42,291 nucleotides of DNA from Treponema sp. (GTDB lineage Bacteria > Spirochaetota > Spirochaetia > Treponematales > Breznakiellaceae), in the NCBI GenBank assembly GCA_031274285.1, contig JAISQJ010000166.1, positions 1 through 42,291 of the forward strand, in the 5' to 3' direction. Positions 42,266-42,291 of the stretch are shown here, one piece after another. Both the position numbers and the translations under genes were made by a program. How positions within the stretch are numbered: the first letter of the stretch is position 1; each line of letters begins with the position of its first letter. Below the pieces are notes generated by a model that was not told where the DNA came from, did not search any database, and saw only the letters and a list, made by a program, of their open reading frames with translations.

Positions 42266-42291
42266 GACAAAACCGGAAGGAGCCTGCCGGC

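Noticed and set aside
1-42291. tRNA, rRNA and known riboswitches
   Set aside because: Reading both strands of the intergenic regions I saw no T-loop/acceptor pattern of a tRNA and no rRNA segment. A covariance-model scan (tRNAscan-SE, Rfam) would settle it.

Overview
The window looks like chromosome from a free-living or gut-associated treponeme-type spirochaete. The evidence is the families present: a Leptospira/Treponema-type giant secreted protein, a fragment of an Rpn-like PD-(D/E)XK nuclease, an aspS-chrA-chrA cluster, a spirochaete-style 640-aa hypothetical protein, a UPF0158-GNAT fusion and a lone DbpA-type RNA-binding domain. Most genes are GC-rich (roughly 58-65% in the lines I counted). 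sigma-54 (rpoN) and a complete molybdate importer (modABC) would suit a nitrogen-fixing or molybdoenzyme-using anaerobe such as the termite-gut treponemes, but no nitrogenase gene is visible. The species assignment is inference. I see no rRNA, tRNA or CRISPR array.

Layout. 1-2006: tail of a PD-(D/E)XK nuclease-like protein, a long nested palindrome, a COG2426-type membrane protein and thyX. 2007-2770: a repeat-rich intergenic stretch ending in a near-consensus promoter. 2771-5717: an outer-membrane-like exported protein and a proline-rich LysM lipoprotein. 5718-6594: a degenerate Rpn-type gene bounded by short inverted repeats and carrying a second copy of a dispersed palindromic repeat. 6595-11847: secreted SNase-type nuclease, M20 peptidase, CDF metal exporter and a large hypothetical protein. 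11848-14308: an AT-rich island with its own promoter, coding a type II restriction-modification pair whose endonuclease start is frame-disrupted, next to a 5'-truncated DUF4491 gene.

14309-25053 is the most striking part. It is a 3321-residue exported protein whose last ~200 residues look like a papain/NlpC-P60/CHAP-type cysteine amidase (Cys3164, His3242). It overlaps by one base with a 259-residue lipoprotein. I propose a giant toxin or cell-wall hydrolase with a lipoprotein partner that could be its immunity protein or anchor. Base composition drops over the tip and the partner, as expected for an exchangeable cassette. A perfect 16-bp bidirectional terminator closes it.

25095-28560 is a minus-strand sugar ABC importer (malE-like, malF-like, malG-like) with a terminator between the binding-protein gene and the permeases. 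28692-32917 holds a thioesterase, rpoN with hpf downstream, an RraA-like gene and lgt. 32952-35922 is aspS followed by two single-domain chromate transporter genes, translationally overlapping. 35979-39520 holds the GNAT fusion, the DbpA-domain protein, an integral membrane protein probably starting at CTG, and a metallo-beta-lactamase hydrolase. 39517-42184 is modABC, with direct repeats upstream of modA and an unusual palindromic repeat tract inside the C-terminal part of modC.
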